Part shown: positions 27,925-37,000 of the stretch, in pieces | Position numbering within the stretch: position 1 is the stretch's first letter | How the letters are laid out: each line of letters opens with the position of its first letter | Assembly (NCBI GenBank): GCA_039794565.1 | Contig: JAUQVX010000005.1 | Coordinates: 1 to 42,500, forward strand | Length of the DNA stretch: 42,500 nt | DNA from: Gloeomargarita sp. SRBZ-1_bins_9 | GTDB taxonomy: Bacteria; Cyanobacteriota; Cyanobacteriia; Gloeomargaritales; Gloeomargaritaceae | Direction of reading: 5' to 3' | Program-made: the position numbers and the translations under genes | Notes under the pieces: model-generated | Database searches by the model: none | What the model was told of the DNA's origin: nothing | The model's input: the letters and a program-made list of their open reading frames with translations, nothing else

Positions 27925-28743
27925 ATGCGTCTTTTGGTCAGCAACGACGACGGTATTTTTGCCCCCGGGTTGCGGGCCTTAGCCAATACCCTAGCGCAGG
28001 CCGGTCACCGGGTGACGGTGGTGGCCCCTGATCGGGAACGATCCGCTACCGGGCACGGCCTGACCCTGCACAAACCCTTGCGCGTCGAACCGGTCACCGG
28101 CTTTTTCCACGACAGTGTGACGGCCTGGGCCTGCACCGGTACACCAGCCGATTGCGTGAAACTGGCCCTGGGCTGCCTATTGGACCACCCCCCCGACATG
28201 GTGTTGGCCGGAATCAACCAGGGGCAGAACCTGGGCACCGACATTCTCTACTCCGGCACCGTATCAGCGGCCATGGAAGGGGTGATCGAAAACATCCCCG
28301 GCGTAGCCCTGAGTTTAGCTAGTTACACTCAGCCGGAATTTGGGGTGGCCAGTCGCTTTGCCCGTGCCCTGATTCATCACCTGGAACAACATCCTTTGCC
28401 CCTGCCGTTGCTGCTCAACGTGAATATTCCTGCTGTGAGCGCCCAGGAGATTGCCGGGATTTGTATCACCCGCCAGGGCGTACGCCGCTACTGCGACCAA
28501 TTCGACCAACGCACGGACCCCCGGGGCCGCACCTATTACTGGCTGGCGGGCACCGCCATCGAAGATGAACCCGACCCCCCCGCCGATGCTCCCATCCACC
28601 ACTGGCCTACCGATGTCGCCACCGTGAGAAGTAATAAAATTAGCATTACGCCACTGCAGTACAATCTCACCCATCCGGCGGGGTTAACCACCTTGGCGGA
28701 CTGGCCGGGCTGGAGCGACGGTTTATACTGGCTAAAGGATTGA
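27925..28743 (+). CDS. surE: 5'/3'-nucleotidase SurE
   Basis: 272-aa metal-dependent nucleotide phosphatase. The start [19 protein letters not shown] carries the metal-binding Asp pair (N7, D8, D9). [17 protein letters not shown] gives the active-site Ser/Thr loop, and [11 protein letters not shown] and [24 protein letters not shown] are the remaining family motifs with the metal-binding Asn. I start at ATG 27925; the open frame upstream lies in the CAP gene region. A TACAGT at about 27894-27899 could be its -10 element, located inside the signal-peptide codons of the CAP gene. Confidence 0.95.
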   Translation: MRLLVSNDDGIFAPGLRALANTLAQAGHRVTVVAPDRERSATGHGLTLHKPLRVEPVTGFFHDSVTAWACTGTPADCVKLALGCLLDHPPDMVLAGINQGQNLGTDILYSGTVSAAMEGVIENIPGVALSLASYTQPEFGVASRFARALIHHLEQHPLPLPLLLNVNIPAVSAQEIAGICITRQGVRRYCDQFDQRTDPRGRTYYWLAGTAIEDEPDPPADAPIHHWPTDVATVRSNKISITPLQYNLTHPAGLTTLADWPGWSDGLYWLKD

Positions 28744-28754
28744 GGGACAGGTGG

Positions 28755-29279
28755 GTGTTCTGGAAGGGGCTATTTACCGGTGCGGCGAATGCGGAGGCGC
28801 CAGCGGGGGTAGGGGAGCGGGAAATCCTGCTGACGGAATGGACGACCCCCCAGGGAGAGCGGCTGCCGATTTACTTCAGCACCACCCGCGACATTGACGT
28901 GTTTGCCCTGGAGGCCCTGTGCGATGCGGTGGGGTGGGCTAAACGGCCCCTGCGCAAGGTCCGCAAAGCCCTGGCCTATAGTTTTCTGGTGGGGTCCCTG
29001 TGGTTAGAACGACAACCCCAACGTCGCTTGATTGGCTTTGCCCGGGCCACCTCCGACCACGCCTTTAACGCCACCATCTGGGATGTGGTCATTCACCCGG
29101 AGTTCCAGGGCAAAGGTCTCGGCAAGGCGCTGATGCGGCAGATGATCCGGGAGTTGCGCCGGCAGGAAATCAGCAACATTACTTTATTTGCCGACCCCCA
29201 TGTGGTGTCGTTTTACGAGGAGTTGGGGTTTCACGCCGATCCGGAGGGCATCAAGGGAATGTTTTGGTACCCCAGTTAA
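28755..29279 (+). CDS. GNAT-family N-acetyltransferase (cyanobacterial/plastid type)
   Basis: About 174 aa. The GNAT core is clear: [23 protein letters not shown], then the acetyl-CoA loop [12 protein letters not shown] (Q/RxxGxG/A motif), and [16 protein letters not shown]. It resembles the cyanobacterial/plastid group (Ycf52-like) whose plant members are protein acetyltransferases, but the substrate here is unknown. The start is uncertain: GTG at 28755 (then FWKGLFTG) or TTG at 28740, which overlaps the surE stop. The stop codon overlaps that of the ABC ATPase gene on the other strand. Confidence 0.82.
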   Translation: MFWKGLFTGAANAEAPAGVGEREILLTEWTTPQGERLPIYFSTTRDIDVFALEALCDAVGWAKRPLRKVRKALAYSFLVGSLWLERQPQRRLIGFARATSDHAFNATIWDVVIHPEFQGKGLGKALMRQMIRELRRQEISNITLFADPHVVSFYEELGFHADPEGIKGMFWYPS

Positions 29280-30256
29280 GCCCCCAGCGCCGCCAGTTCC
29301 GCATCCTGGAGTGTGCGACCCGTGGCAGCCAAATACACATCATCCAGGCTGGGCTGGGACTGCATCAGACTAAAAATCGGCAACCCCAGGGCCGTGATTT
29401 TTTCGCGGATCACGCTGAGGCCATCGGGGGTGGGCTGAATCACCAGATTTAGGGAATTGCCTTGGGCCGGGTTAATAATCACCTGCCGAACAAACGCCAA
29501 CTGTTGCAGGGCCTGCCGAGCCAATTCCGCCTCATCCCGGGGCGTAAATTCCCGCACCCGCAGGGTTACCCGTTCTCCCCCCAAAGCGGCCTTCAAGGCG
29601 ACTGGCGTATCGCAGGCGATCAGTTGCCCCCGGTCCAAAATCGCCACCCGGTCCGCCAGGGCGTCCACCTCCTCCAGGTAATGGCTGGTGAGAAAGACCG
29701 TTGTCCCCTGGCGGCGCAGAGTGCGCAGGAAATCCCAGACCACCGTGCGGCTTTCGATGTCCAAGCCCACCGTCGGCTCGTCCAGCACCAGCACCTCCGG
29801 TTGGTGCAGCAGGGCCATGGCCAAATCCAGGCGTTTTTTCATCCCCCCGGAATAACCCCCCGTGCGCCGGTCCACCCAGTCCTGGAGTCCCAGCAATTCA
29901 ATCACCGTCTCGATGCGCTGGCGGGCCACCGCCGGGGGCAAATGATAAATATCGGCATGCAATTGCAGCAGTTCCCGCCCAGTTAAGACCTTATCCAGCG
30001 CCAGTTCCTGAGCCACATAGCCCAATTTTTGTCGCACCTGCCGGGGATGATCCAGCACCGACAGACCCGCTACGTAAATTTCCCCCTGGTCCGGGCGGCT
30101 GAGGGTACACAGGCAGCGGATCAATGTGGTTTTGCCCGCCCCGTTAGGTCCCAGCAGGCCAAAGAGTTCCCCTGCGGCCACATCGAAAGACACACCCCGC
30201 AGGGCCTGCACCGGGCCATAGCTTTTGTGAACGTTGCGCACCTCAATCAGCGCCAT
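29276..30256 (-). CDS. ABC transporter ATP-binding protein, DrrA-like
   Basis: 326 aa. Walker [10 protein letters not shown] at about residues 37-45, signature [12 protein letters not shown], Walker [14 protein letters not shown]-loop [16 protein letters not shown]. The C-terminal extension (about 230-326, ending [15 protein letters not shown]) is typical of the daunorubicin-resistance-like exporter ATPases. No permease gene is adjacent in the window, so the partner is elsewhere. It lies 34 nt after the TamB-like gene on the same strand; a TATAGT sits in that gap (about 30284-30289, minus strand) and may give it its own promoter. Confidence 0.88.
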   Translation of the reverse strand: MALIEVRNVHKSYGPVQALRGVSFDVAAGELFGLLGPNGAGKTTLIRCLCTLSRPDQGEIYVAGLSVLDHPRQVRQKLGYVAQELALDKVLTGRELLQLHADIYHLPPAVARQRIETVIELLGLQDWVDRRTGGYSGGMKKRLDLAMALLHQPEVLVLDEPTVGLDIESRTVVWDFLRTLRRQGTTVFLTSHYLEEVDALADRVAILDRGQLIACDTPVALKAALGGERVTLRVREFTPRDEAELARQALQQLAFVRQVIINPAQGNSLNLVIQPTPDGLSVIREKITALGLPIFSLMQSQPSLDDVYLAATGRTLQDAELAALGA

Positions 30257-30290
30257 GGTGGCTCCCCCAACGCTCCGTTCCCCACTATAG

Positions 30291-33200
30291 CTAAAATTGG
30301 GTGCTGTACTCGATGAGCAGGCGGTTGTCCCCGTCGGACGAAAGCGACCCCCGCAGGCGCAACTGGTCGTTCACCCGGTAGCCCAAGGTCATCTGGGACA
30401 GGTTGGGTTCGCTGACAGCATTACCCACACTGGCGAACATCTGCAGGAAGGACGCGGAAAACCGGTGGATGTCCAGACGCACCTCCCCTCCCAAAGCCAG
30501 AGCTGATTGCTGTACATTGCGGCTGCGGTCAGGAAGGGCTGGCAAAACGGCTGGGAAGAAACGCCAGGCAATGCCACCAAAATCCGTCTCGTGGGCCCGG
30601 GAAATCTGGTTAAGCAGCGTCTGGCCGGCCACCGTGGTCAAGAACAACTGGGCAGCATCGTTGCCCGACTGACCGGAAAAGCCCCCCAGCAGGGCAATGA
30701 TCTGCTCCTGGGTGCGCCGGGGACTGCTGGTGAGTTCCAAGCCTTGAGGCAATCGGCTGGCCCGACCCATGACCTTCGCCTGCACCCGTACGGTTTCCAG
30801 CCCTTGCACCCGCTCACCTACGGCAATCGGCACTTCGTTGGGGAAACGCGCCCGCCGCTGGATGGCTAGACCCTCTAACTGGCTAGCCCCCTGGGTGACG
30901 GTGGAGGTCAACTGCAGGTCCAACTCCGGGTCAAACCCGTAGCGGGGGTCGAATACCACCCGGTTGGCGTAGGTACGGTCCAGGCGAAAGCGGGTGAGAA
31001 ATAAATTGACCTCTCCCCGTTGCAGGGTCAGGGTTCCCTGGGGCCGGGGGTTGACGACTGGACCGTTGAGGGTCAAGGTTCCCTGGGCCACCACATCTAA
31101 ATTGGGCTGGCGCACGACCCGCAAATTAGGCCCCAACCGGATGTGCAGGTCACGGAACTCAGCAGATACTCCCCTGGGCAAGCGGGTGGTGCCATGGCCG
31201 TTCACGGCTCCCCCCAGCACCAGGTCCGACAGAAAAACCTGCCCTTGGCTCAGGTCAATCACTCCCCCCACCGCCGGTTGCCGAGCTGTACCCGCCAGAG
31301 TGATGGTGGCGCTGGCTTGCCCCTCATAGATATTCCTTTGGGCAATGCGGGCCGGCAACAATGTCAGGGTCAGGGGCCGACGCCTATCCGGGTCCTCCGC
31401 CGACAAGGGCTGGCTGATGGGCAAAACGCCGTTTAAGGTCACCGTTCCCCCATTCAGCTGGGCTTGCAGGTCTTGAGCCGCCAGTCGGTCCCCCAGGAAA
31501 CGAATTTCCCCCCTCAGGTTCTCCAGGGGTTCGGCTAGGCCGTTGACCGCCACCCGCGCCCCTTGGAATTGTGCCCGGCCCCTTAGGCGAGGTTCGCGCC
31601 ACGTCCCCACCAGGTCCACCTGCACATCCCCACTCCCCCCTAACCACTGCACCCAGGGCGTTAGGTTGTTGACTAGGCGCAACCCACTGTCCCGTACCTG
31701 CACGCTCAACTGGATCTGGTCACTGCTGGGTTGGACGATGCTCCCCGGCCACACCCAAGGCAATAGGCCACTGGCGCGCACCGGTTCCACCGCCACTGTA
31801 TCCTGGAGTTGCAGTTCCGCCCCAAATCGGAATTGCCCCTGGCCATAGCTGAAACTGGTGCGAGCCGTTGCGATGGGGGTATCATACCAAGTGCCATCTT
31901 CAAGGGCGATTTCCCCCTTGGCTTGAGGATCGGCGGCGCTGCCCCCGAGGGTCGCACTACCACTGATCCACCCCGTCGGGCTCCCCGGAACCGGCAGCAG
32001 GCGGGTGAAGTAGGTTACGGGCAAGCGGGTAAGTACCAACTGCCCTCGTTGCTGTGGTCCCCCCACTGTGCCACTGAACAGAAGTTGCCCGTCCCCGTGC
32101 ACCAGTTGCAAGGGTTCCAAAAACCATCTCCCGTTTTGCAGCGTGCCCTCGTAACGCCCCTGCACCGTCAACCGCTCCGCCCGGTACGGCCCCCAGACCC
32201 AATCTCGGCCCTGGAGGGCAAACGTCGCCGTTAACTCACCCCGGTGATTGCCCGTCAGGGTTGCCTGCCCCCGCCAGCGTCCCTGCCATTCCCGGACATC
32301 CGGCAACCCCAAGGCCTGCTGCTGTTCGGTGAGGTAACGCTGCACCTGGGCCTGCACCTGGTTAAAAATTGCCAGTTGGGCATCCAACGGCCCCTGGGGT
32401 TGACCCACCGGCGTCACGGGCAAATCCGCCGCCCCTGCCGGTTGTTCGGTCAACAGCACCGGCACCAGGTCCTGCACGGTTGCCTCTACGGCTTCGATTT
32501 GGGCTTGCCAGTGCAGCTGAGGGCGCAACTGAGCTTGGCCACTGAAACGATAGCGGCTGCGAGCCTGGTGCAACTCCCCCTCCATCAACTGCAGTTTCCC
32601 ATCCCGCCAGCGGAATTGTCCCGCCAGTTTCGTGGCCACCAGGTTACCCCAGCGGGCCTGGTCCACCTGGAGTTGCCCAACTGCCCGTTGTTGCCGGCTA
32701 TCCCACAGCGCCGTCCCCTGCAAAGCCCCCTGGACCAACCCCCCGCTAAAGAGGGTCAGAGGCACACCCCGGAAATTCACCGCCAATCGGCCATCCCGTC
32801 CCTGGCCCTGGATCAAGGCCGTTCCCCGCTGCACCGTCAACGTTTGGGGAATCGGTCCCGGCGGCAGGGTCAGGGCAATCCGGTCTTGCACCCCCCGTAG
32901 GTCCAACCGGGCCATACCCCCTGGCGTCCAGACCACCGGCCCCCGTAAATAGGGTTCAAACTGCCAGTGGTTGAGGCGCAGGCCCGCCAGGGTCACTTCC
33001 CCCTGCAGCCGGGGTTGCGTCAAAAGCCCGGTTAGCCGCCCTTGGAAATCCACCTCACCCCGCAGGGCCAATTCCGGGGGTAACGGTAGGGGCAGGCGTT
33101 GCAAAGCGTACCGTTGTACCCGCAGTTGTACATCCAATCCCCCCGTGGCCAGGTGCACCGCTCCCCGGGCCTGCCATCCCCCTCCTGTCGCATGCAAACG

Positions 33201-34664
33201 TAGTTGGTCTCCCTGCCACTGCAACCGGCCTTGCACGGGCACCGGCATCTGGGGAGCGCGAAAAACGGCCTCCACCTGGGGTTGTTGCAGCGTCCCTCCC
33301 AGTTGTCCCTGCACCATCACCGTCCCGACGGGCACTGGCCAGGATAGTCCCTTGGTCAACCGCTCCGGCTGCGCTTGCCCCTGGAACTGGATAGCCAAGC
33401 GTTGCCGCCCCTCCAGACGGCCACTCCCTTGGAACTGGGCACCCGGCAAGCGCACGTCCAACCGGGCAATATCCAGTCTTCCCTGGCTTACTACCACATC
33501 GGCACTGGCTTGATCGACCTGGGTTTGAGGTAAGTGCAGTCCCCCTACAGTCTGCAACCGGCCCCGGATCAGGGGTTGGGCAATATCTCCTGTCACCACC
33601 CAGTGGGAGGCCACCTGCCCCCGTAATGGTGTGGACCAACCCAACTGAGCACTCACCCGTTCCAGGGCAACCGGCGCTACACGGGCGGTTAAATCATACC
33701 CCCGGTCAAAGTCGATCTGGCCGGTGACCTCCGCCGCCATCCCCGCCCATTGCAGTTGTCCCTGGGTCACCTGCACCCCCCCTGGCGTTAGTTGCAACTG
33801 GGCATCCACTTGGGGTGACACCATCGGCCACTGGGAAGAGCGCACCACCCATTCCCGGAGTTGTACCGGTCCGGCCACCTGGGGACGTTGGCCAGGCTGC
33901 CATTGCACCGTCAGGTCACCACTGATGCGTCCCCGTTGCACCTGCGCCGGCAAGGTCACATAACCGGTCATCAAGTCCTGCACAGGTTTAGCCGGTAGCT
34001 CCTGGACTTGGAGGCGAGCCGTCAGGAGGGTGTTGGGGATTTGCCATTGCCCGGTCAACCACACCTGCCCCTGCTGAGGTGTCTGGGCCTGACCCTGGAA
34101 TTCCCACCGGTCTTCAGCGGGACGTAAACGGGCCTGCACCTGTGCATAGGTTTGAGCTTGGCGCGTCCACCAGGGCACCAGGGTCACCCGCCCCCCCTCT
34201 ATCGCCACCTGGGTCAAACGCACCTGCACCGGCGATTCCCGTTTCTGGGGGAGGGTCACCCGCACCCACCGCCCATCGGCAGACTGGTGCAACAGCAGTT
34301 CCGGTTGCCGTAAGCGCACCTGGAGTTCTAGACGCCCCTGCTGTACCCACTGCCAGGGGGAAAACTGCACCTCAATGGCCTGCACCTTCAGGTAACTAGG
34401 GTCCGTTGCCGTGGCCGGTATCGCTGACGGCCCAAACTGCACACCGGTCCAGCCAAGACGTTTCACCTGTCCCAGGCGTACCGGGCGGTCTAGCAGATAG
34501 GTTAATTCCTGGGCTATCAGGGGCGCTAACCGTTCACCGATGAAGTAATTGCCTCCCCACCACAACCCCCCGGCCGTCCCTAGGGCTACCGCGCTTCCCA
34601 CCCACCAATGCCGGTGTCGTTGCCAGTGGTGCAACCCCTTGGTGAGCCACATCAACCCAAACAT
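30291..34664 (-). CDS. TamB-like translocation/assembly module protein
   Basis: About 1457 aa. A single membrane anchor lies near the N-terminus (WWVGSAVALGTAGGLWWGG), followed by a very long beta-rich periplasmic region full of short hydrophobic-alternating strands and repeated patterns like LxGxLxWxxGQ. The C-terminal about 450 residues carry the TamB (DUF490) domain, with PRPQGTLTLQRGEVNLFLTRF, the conserved YTRGxDPELDLQ-type stretch (YGFDPELDLQLTSTV), and an end RLRGSLSSDGDNRLLIEYSTQF. Such proteins bridge the inner membrane to the outer membrane and plastid Tic236, an assembly and lipid-transport factor, is a relative. The start may be ATG 34664 or 34652; the longer open frame to 34739 is unlikely. 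Confidence 0.9.
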   Translation of the reverse strand: MFGLMWLTKGLHHWQRHRHWWVGSAVALGTAGGLWWGGNYFIGERLAPLIAQELTYLLDRPVRLGQVKRLGWTGVQFGPSAIPATATDPSYLKVQAIEVQFSPWQWVQQGRLELQVRLRQPELLLHQSADGRWVRVTLPQKRESPVQVRLTQVAIEGGRVTLVPWWTRQAQTYAQVQARLRPAEDRWEFQGQAQTPQQGQVWLTGQWQIPNTLLTARLQVQELPAKPVQDLMTGYVTLPAQVQRGRISGDLTVQWQPGQRPQVAGPVQLREWVVRSSQWPMVSPQVDAQLQLTPGGVQVTQGQLQWAGMAAEVTGQIDFDRGYDLTARVAPVALERVSAQLGWSTPLRGQVASHWVVTGDIAQPLIRGRLQTVGGLHLPQTQVDQASADVVVSQGRLDIARLDVRLPGAQFQGSGRLEGRQRLAIQFQGQAQPERLTKGLSWPVPVGTVMVQGQLGGTLQQPQVEAVFRAPQMPVPVQGRLQWQGDQLRLHATGGGWQARGAVHLATGGLDVQLRVQRYALQRLPLPLPPELALRGEVDFQGRLTGLLTQPRLQGEVTLAGLRLNHWQFEPYLRGPVVWTPGGMARLDLRGVQDRIALTLPPGPIPQTLTVQRGTALIQGQGRDGRLAVNFRGVPLTLFSGGLVQGALQGTALWDSRQQRAVGQLQVDQARWGNLVATKLAGQFRWRDGKLQLMEGELHQARSRYRFSGQAQLRPQLHWQAQIEAVEATVQDLVPVLLTEQPAGAADLPVTPVGQPQGPLDAQLAIFNQVQAQVQRYLTEQQQALGLPDVREWQGRWRGQATLTGNHRGELTATFALQGRDWVWGPYRAERLTVQGRYEGTLQNGRWFLEPLQLVHGDGQLLFSGTVGGPQQRGQLVLTRLPVTYFTRLLPVPGSPTGWISGSATLGGSAADPQAKGEIALEDGTWYDTPIATARTSFSYGQGQFRFGAELQLQDTVAVEPVRASGLLPWVWPGSIVQPSSDQIQLSVQVRDSGLRLVNNLTPWVQWLGGSGDVQVDLVGTWREPRLRGRAQFQGARVAVNGLAEPLENLRGEIRFLGDRLAAQDLQAQLNGGTVTLNGVLPISQPLSAEDPDRRRPLTLTLLPARIAQRNIYEGQASATITLAGTARQPAVGGVIDLSQGQVFLSDLVLGGAVNGHGTTRLPRGVSAEFRDLHIRLGPNLRVVRQPNLDVVAQGTLTLNGPVVNPRPQGTLTLQRGEVNLFLTRFRLDRTYANRVVFDPRYGFDPELDLQLTSTVTQGASQLEGLAIQRRARFPNEVPIAVGERVQGLETVRVQAKVMGRASRLPQGLELTSSPRRTQEQIIALLGGFSGQSGNDAAQLFLTTVAGQTLLNQISRAHETDFGGIAWRFFPAVLPALPDRSRNVQQSALALGGEVRLDIHRFSASFLQMFASVGNAVSEPNLSQMTLGYRVNDQLRLRGSLSSDGDNRLLIEYSTQF

Positions 34665-34934
34665 AAACCTAGGACCTGCGGGGAGTAAAGGTGGTCTAAA
34701 GTTACCATAGCCGATCGCCTCGCCCTTGCCCAATAGCAATTGCCCTGTGCTGCCAAGACCGCCAGCCGTTGGTCGAAGTTCCCCCTGGGAGACAAGTCCC
34801 CATCCCGGCCCCGGCGGAATTTGTGTAGAATGGCACCAAGCAGGGCGATATTAGGGATTTTTACGGTTGTATCTTTGTCAGCTATCCTTGTGAGCCATGC
34901 CGACTAACGGACTGGGCATCGGAGCGTCAACCCC

Positions 34935-36071
34935 ATGAAGGTCCCTAACCTGTTACAACTGGCACGCCAGGGGGATCCCGATGCGATTGCCGCTCTGATG
35001 ACCCAAGCTCTAGCGCCCCAGGGGATCACCGCCCAAGCCAAACGGCGCCAGGGTTGTTTAGAAGTGGTATTGACTGGTAATCCGGCACCGGACCAGCGCT
35101 ATTGTTTGCAGGTCATTCGCCAGGGACTAATGCGACTAGAGGTGCCCACCATTCGCACGGTCAAGGTTTATGGCATGCGCACGGGGGAAACCTTCCCGGA
35201 ATGGATGGAGGTCTTCGGTTTAGATGGGGCACCGCCCGGGCGACGACCATCCCCGGTTGTCCCCCGCCCCCAGGCAGAAATCAAAGATGGGGTTTACCTT
35301 CCGGCTAGCCCCCTACACCTGACCAGCGATGAAGTGGACATTCCCTTAGAAACCTTTGCCCAAGAACTCCTACGACGCTATCAAAAGGGCGTGCGAGATT
35401 TTACCGGCGTCAAGTTGATTCAGGCGTCCTTAATGGATGCGGTGTTAGACGAAATCATCCTGCAAGAGGCAGATCTAAGCCGGGCTATATTGCGGCGCAG
35501 CAAGATGCGGGGAGCCATTCTCAAAAACGCCAACTTTTCCGGCGCCAATCTGATCGAAGCCGACCTGACGGAAGCGGATTTGACAGGCGCCCACTTTGGC
35601 TGTATAAAGCTAGGGGGTCAAGCCGTGAATAATTTAGTCGGTGCCGCCGTTCCCGTCAGTACCAACCTCAAGAAAGCGATACTGCTGCGGGCCAACCTAA
35701 CGAACGCCGATTTCAGCCGGGCCGTTTTAGAACAGGCTTGTTTGGATGAAGCCAATCTCACCGGTGCCATCCTTACCCGCGTCAATGCCAAGGGCTGTTC
35801 GTTTGTAGGGGCCACCTGCAACCGGGCGGACATGAGTTGGGCGACCTTCGAAGGCGCCAATTTCACCGATGCCAACCTCAGCCGGGTCAACTTGAAGCGG
35901 GCCAACCTGGTGGGGGCCGATTTAAGCCGAGCCAACCTGTGGTACGCCGACCTCACCGAAGCCAACCTTATGCGGGCCAATCTCCATCGGGCCAACCTTA
36001 CAGGGGCTAAATTAATGGGCACCCAAATGCCCGATGGGCGCATTATGTTTGACAAGCGCTACACCGGTTGA
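34935..36071 (+). CDS. Pentapeptide-repeat protein with cyanobacterial N-terminal domain
   Basis: 378 aa. Residues 1 to about 100 form a non-repeat domain (LLQLARQGDPDAIAALMTQAL, GITAQAKRRQGCLEVVL, VKVYGMRTGETFPEWMEVF) of a type found on several cyanobacterial proteins. After a linker and a QELLRRYQKGVRDFTG lead-in, pentapeptides run from about 155 to 365 with one interruption (HFGCIKLGGQAVNNLVGAAVPVST at about 215-240). It ends MPDGRIMFDKRYTG. No signal peptide. The 270-nt gap upstream, shared with the divergent TamB-like gene, contains a possible -10 (TAGAAT near 34828) but nothing else I recognise. Confidence 0.88.
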   Translation: MKVPNLLQLARQGDPDAIAALMTQALAPQGITAQAKRRQGCLEVVLTGNPAPDQRYCLQVIRQGLMRLEVPTIRTVKVYGMRTGETFPEWMEVFGLDGAPPGRRPSPVVPRPQAEIKDGVYLPASPLHLTSDEVDIPLETFAQELLRRYQKGVRDFTGVKLIQASLMDAVLDEIILQEADLSRAILRRSKMRGAILKNANFSGANLIEADLTEADLTGAHFGCIKLGGQAVNNLVGAAVPVSTNLKKAILLRANLTNADFSRAVLEQACLDEANLTGAILTRVNAKGCSFVGATCNRADMSWATFEGANFTDANLSRVNLKRANLVGADLSRANLWYADLTEANLMRANLHRANLTGAKLMGTQMPDGRIMFDKRYTG

Positions 36072-36083
36072 GGTGTCCATCCC

Positions 36084-36749
36084 CTACAGATCGTCGTCAT
36101 CGTCAAAGTGAGCCGTGTTATCCCATTCCACATCGGGAGTCTCGGTTCGCGACCGGCGGGGGGGATATTGGGGGCGAGGACGCCGCGACCGGCGCGCAGT
36201 GGTTGTTGTCAGCATAACCGTCTCCTCCCGGTCCGTATCCCGTTCCGAGCTGCGGTAACGGGTACCGGTTTCCTCCTGGATAGCTGCCCGCTCCGACTGG
36301 GGCAGTTCCGCTTCCCACTCATCCACCGAATCAATCACAACCTCATTCCGGCGACGGGGACGGGGTGGTTCCCTGTAGTCCTCATCCCGCTGGCGGTAGG
36401 CGGCTGTTTCGGCATACTCCCGATAGGCCGGTGAACGACTCCCTTCCCGCGGGCGACGGGGTGGCATTTCCCGGGTGCGGGGCGACGGCGTCTTACTGCG
36501 CAGGACTAAATTTTCCCACGTCAGAGCAATCAAGGCCCCCACCAACAACACCTGTTGAAAAATCAACCCGAAGTTCAGCAGGTTGAAATCCACAATGAGA
36601 ATCAGGCCACTGATGAGAGCAATCAGGGCATAGACCACATCCGAGTCCCGGCGCAAGGCTGGCCGCAGACGCCCTAGAAAAAAGAGCAGCACGCCACCCG
36701 CAATCAAGACGATGCCAAGAAAAACCGGAGCGGGAAAACCAGTACCCAC
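36084..36749 (-). CDS. ycf66: Ycf66 family membrane protein
   Basis: 221 aa. The first 85 residues hold three hydrophobic segments (FLGIVLIAGGVLLFFLG, VVYALIALISGLILIV, FQQVLLVGALIALTW) in the Ycf66 pattern, with the conserved RPALRRDSDVV and WENLVLRSK. The rest is hydrophilic and low complexity, rich in Arg, Pro, Glu and Tyr, ending in an acidic run DDDDDL. Ycf66 is conserved in cyanobacteria and some plastids; its role is unknown. It follows psbX by about 60 nt on the same strand. Confidence 0.85.
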   Translation of the reverse strand: MGTGFPAPVFLGIVLIAGGVLLFFLGRLRPALRRDSDVVYALIALISGLILIVDFNLLNFGLIFQQVLLVGALIALTWENLVLRSKTPSPRTREMPPRRPREGSRSPAYREYAETAAYRQRDEDYREPPRPRRRNEVVIDSVDEWEAELPQSERAAIQEETGTRYRSSERDTDREETVMLTTTTARRSRRPRPQYPPRRSRTETPDVEWDNTAHFDDDDDL

Positions 36750-36812
36750 GAGTGACTCCTTCTGTAGCTAAGGCCCAACAGCCGACCTTGACCCTATTTT
36801 AGCGATTCGCCT

Positions 36813-36935
36813 CTAGGAAGACCGCCGAATCTTGTCCTTTTGGCTGACAAACAAAAGCGCTGCGGTGACAGGAATGACCACCACCACCAGCCCCGCCAAC
36901 AAGCTGTAGAAAAAATTCACCAAACTCGGAGTCAT
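36813..36935 (-). CDS. psbX: Photosystem II protein PsbX
   Basis: 40-aa single-helix thylakoid protein. Translation of the minus strand from ATG 36935 gives [15 protein letters not shown], a run of valines in the helix, [16 protein letters not shown] and RRSS before TAG. This is the PsbX pattern (MTPSLxNFxxSLLxG ... ALxFVSQKD). PsbX sits at the periphery of photosystem II near cytochrome b559 and affects the quinone site. It is upstream of ycf66 on the same strand. A TAAGAT at 36967-36972 (minus strand) could be its -10 element. Confidence 0.93.
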   Translation of the reverse strand: MTPSLVNFFYSLLAGLVVVVIPVTAALLFVSQKDKIRRSS

Positions 36936-37000
36936 AGGCCACGACCAATAAACGGTTGCTCTTGCTATCTTAACCTAACCGGGATGGTTGGCACGGTTTG

